Assembly: GCA_007127495.1 (NCBI GenBank)
Contig: SKZG01000507.1
Location: 1-8,723, forward strand
DNA from: Planctomycetales bacterium
Lineage (GTDB): Bacteria > Planctomycetota > Planctomycetia > Pirellulales > Thermoguttaceae
DNA length: 8,723 nucleotides
Reading direction: 5' to 3'
The notes beneath the pieces were generated by a model. That model worked only from the letters and a program-made list of their open reading frames with translations, did not search any database and was not told where the DNA came from. Of this stretch, positions 7,562 through 8,723 are shown piece after piece. The position numbers and the translations under genes were made by a program. Each line of letters begins with the position of its first letter. The first letter of the stretch is position 1.

Positions 7562-7567
7562 TCCTTT
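7562..7567 (-). promoter_or_regulatory. Ribosome binding site that selects the GTG start at 7552
   Basis: On the minus strand AAAGGA ends 9 nt before the GTG at 7552 and only 3 nt before another in-frame GTG at 7558, so 7552 has the better spacing. Either start gives a proper signal peptide, whereas the first ATG (7519) would cut into its hydrophobic core. Confidence 0.6.
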
Positions 7568-7578
7568 CTTTACGGAAC

Positions 7579-7608
7579 ACGATACCGCCGCGCAGGGCGG
7601 ACGGACAA
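7579..7608 (-). promoter_or_regulatory. Weak candidate promoter between the two membrane-protein genes
   Basis: On the minus strand TTGTCC (7608-7603) and TATCGT (7584-7579) are 18 bp apart, each 4/6 to consensus. The spacer contains a small GC hairpin (CCGCC/GGCGG, 7585-7600). A start near 7572 would give a short leader that includes the AAAGGA site. This is a weak match that could be chance; co-transcription with the upstream gene is equally plausible. Confidence 0.2.
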
Positions 7609-7625
7609 GGGCGTCCCAACACACA

Positions 7626-8567
7626 CTAATGGCGGTCTGCCTCGGTGGCTGAACGAGCCGGGCTTGGGCGGGTAAGCCGAGTCCGCCAGTAAATGTAAGC
7701 TGCCAAGATCGCACTAAACAACGCGGCAACTGCGAACACACTCCATGGTGATCCCGGCTCAGGCGGACCGATGGGGGCGGCCGGAGCTGCTTTTTGCCAC
7801 CGAATGCCACGGGCGAGCACGGTGGGCGCCGTACGCAATGTGTCGCTAGCCTCGTACGCCAGTCGTTTGAAGTAGAACCCGACCACCGCCGCACGCTCGA
7901 CCAACGTCATTCCCGTCGGAAAACCCTCGGGAAGTTCCAAGCAAAAGAGGATCACCGGCAAGGAGGGGTTGTCGTCCGGAAACAGCCAAAGCTGATAGTA
8001 CCGGTCGATCCCGTAGTCGTTCTTCGGCGGCCGTAGCGGGAATGCCCGACGCACCGTGCCCTGCAGTCGAACAACATGCCCGCGATAATCAGCCGACTGC
8101 TGGAAAAGCTGTGCAAAACTGACACGCCCCCTGGACGCGTCTTCCAACTCGGCCGGCTCGGCGCTGGAAAGTATATCGAGAAGATGAAACCAGCCGTCAT
8201 GATCTGCGGCGCGGAAAAATGTGTCGTCGCGAACCGTATCGAGGTAGGCTGCCTTCAGGCCTGGAAAATACTCATCGCGAGGCTCAGTAGGTGGCTCGAC
8301 GTCGCGCGGCGATCGGAAGACACCAGGGATCCCCTCATCCTGATTAGGCGGCTTCAGGCGGGTATCGACCTCCTCTCCACGAGGGATATCATCCTCGGCC
8401 GCCCTGCTGAAGATGCCCTGCAACGCGCGGCCCAAGCCCGCACCATGACGAATCTCGCGGGCGAGAAAAGCCAGCAGTCCCAGAGCCATCACAAAAAATA
8501 GCAGGCGCCATTGCTCCCGCCGAGCCAGATAATCCCGCGGGGCACGCCGTCGTTGAAATTTGTCCAC
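7626..8567 (-). CDS. Two-pass membrane protein with one copy of the shared module
   Basis: 313 aa; family not recognised. A very basic N-terminus (KFQRRRAPRDYLARREQWR) precedes TM1 at about 20-36. A periplasmic region spans 40-273 with a Pro/Glu-rich linker (60-100), then TM2 at about 275-293 and a basic cytosolic tail (RTRLTR), fitting the positive-inside rule. Residues 105-260 form a single module copy related to both halves of the next protein. The segment LDTVRDDTFFRAADHDGWF aligns with LEDIRNRRPLTAHDREAFY. GHVVRLQGTVRR, YGIDRYYQLWLF, FCLELPEGFP and GFYFKRLAY match GVLVELEGTARL, FGIDHYYQIALF, ELPEGMP and GFFFKTWAY. The GTG at 8567 follows an in-frame TAG by 6 nt, so it is the first usable start; no clear Shine-Dalgarno is seen. 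It is the first gene of the minus-strand group in this window. Confidence 0.85.
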   Translation of the reverse strand: MDKFQRRRAPRDYLARREQWRLLFFVMALGLLAFLAREIRHGAGLGRALQGIFSRAAEDDIPRGEEVDTRLKPPNQDEGIPGVFRSPRDVEPPTEPRDEYFPGLKAAYLDTVRDDTFFRAADHDGWFHLLDILSSAEPAELEDASRGRVSFAQLFQQSADYRGHVVRLQGTVRRAFPLRPPKNDYGIDRYYQLWLFPDDNPSLPVILFCLELPEGFPTGMTLVERAAVVGFYFKRLAYEASDTLRTAPTVLARGIRWQKAAPAAPIGPPEPGSPWSVFAVAALFSAILAAYIYWRTRLTRPSPARSATEADRH

Positions 8568-8723
8568 GGGAAGCTATTTTCAGGTAGAACGAGCTAGGAA
8601 GGTCACACGAAAACGCCACAGGCGGGAGCCTGTCCGAAAAAGGGGACACGCACCTTGCAGCTTGTCGCCGTCTTGGAAACAGGCGTGACGTACGGCAGCC
8701 TGGTTCCGTTTGTTCCCCTGGCT
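8568..8723. other. Intergenic region upstream of the minus-strand gene group
   Basis: No convincing gene is seen in these 156 bases. A short minus-strand frame runs from the window edge to a stop at 8582-8580, but it reads through the hairpin and has no start in view, so it is probably not coding. No good promoter for the gene starting at 8567 could be picked; only weak AT-rich matches occur near 8570-8585. The main structure is the REP-like palindrome. Confidence 0.5.
8618..8651. repeat. REP-like palindromic element
   Basis: A perfect 6-bp stem ACAGGC/GCCTGT surrounds a GGGA loop (8618-8633). The right arm extended to GCCTGTCC (8628-8635) can alternatively pair with GGACACGC (8644-8651) at 7 of 8 positions, giving two mutually exclusive hairpins. 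Sequences of this kind, with a GCCTGTCC arm and an AAAAAGGGGACA core, are to my recollection common dispersed extragenic elements in planctomycetes and other environmental bacteria. Only one copy is in this window, so repetition in the genome is assumed, not seen. Confidence 0.45.

Noticed and set aside
7585..7600. GC hairpin between the two module genes as a terminator
   Set aside because: Only a 5-bp stem (CCGCC/GGCGG) with no T-run on either strand; more likely chance in GC-rich DNA.
7553..7894. Extension of the 512-aa protein to an ATG at 7894
   Set aside because: It overlaps the upstream gene by 269 bp, its residues look like a frame shadow (Arg/Pro/Cys-rich, no domain), and a Shine-Dalgarno plus signal peptide point to 7552.

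Overview
The window is GC-rich, densely packed bacterial DNA that reads as a planctomycete, probably Pirellulales-like. This rests on the genes and not on any marker. There is a secreted giant protein combining a beta-propeller, a hydrazine-synthase-alpha (HzsA)-like domain with one CxxCH motif, and HEAT repeats. There are also large secreted or membrane hypothetical proteins, GTG starts and weak Shine-Dalgarno (SD) use. No RNA gene, CRISPR array, transposase or phage gene is visible.

Layout. Positions 1-204 are non-coding, with a good sigma70-like promoter (TTGCAA, 17 bp, TATATT) and a clear ribosome binding site. Positions 205-4155 (+) encode a 1316-residue exported protein: signal peptide, carbohydrate-binding-like beta-sandwich, TolB/WD40-like propeller, HzsA-middle-domain-like region with CVGCH, then a long HEAT-repeat solenoid with two non-helical insertions. 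It converges, with only 7 bp between stop codons, on four minus-strand genes that read in the order 8567 to 4163: (i) a two-pass membrane protein of 313 aa, (ii) an exported, C-terminally anchored protein of 512 aa, (iii) an alpha/beta-hydrolase-fold protein of 276 aa, and (iv) a seven-repeat TPR lipoprotein of up to 320 aa. The last two overlap by 11 bp. Positions 8568-8723 hold no convincing gene but carry a REP-like hairpin.

How they may work together. Genes (i) and (ii) share an unrecognised module of roughly 160-200 residues: a helical segment followed by a beta-rich domain with FGIDxYYQ, ELPEGxP and GF[FY]FK signatures. It occurs once in (i) and twice in tandem in (ii), and both proteins present it on the periplasmic side of a membrane. 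With the TPR lipoprotein and the hydrolase-like protein this suggests a small cell-envelope gene set, though the function is unknown. The hydrolase fold has Asp at the nucleophile position and lacks the expected catalytic His, so it is either a pseudoenzyme or an Asp-nucleophile variant.

The most interesting points are the three-copy module, the altered hydrolase triad and the mono-CxxCH propeller/HEAT fusion. No family was confirmed by a database search; assignments come from reading motifs.
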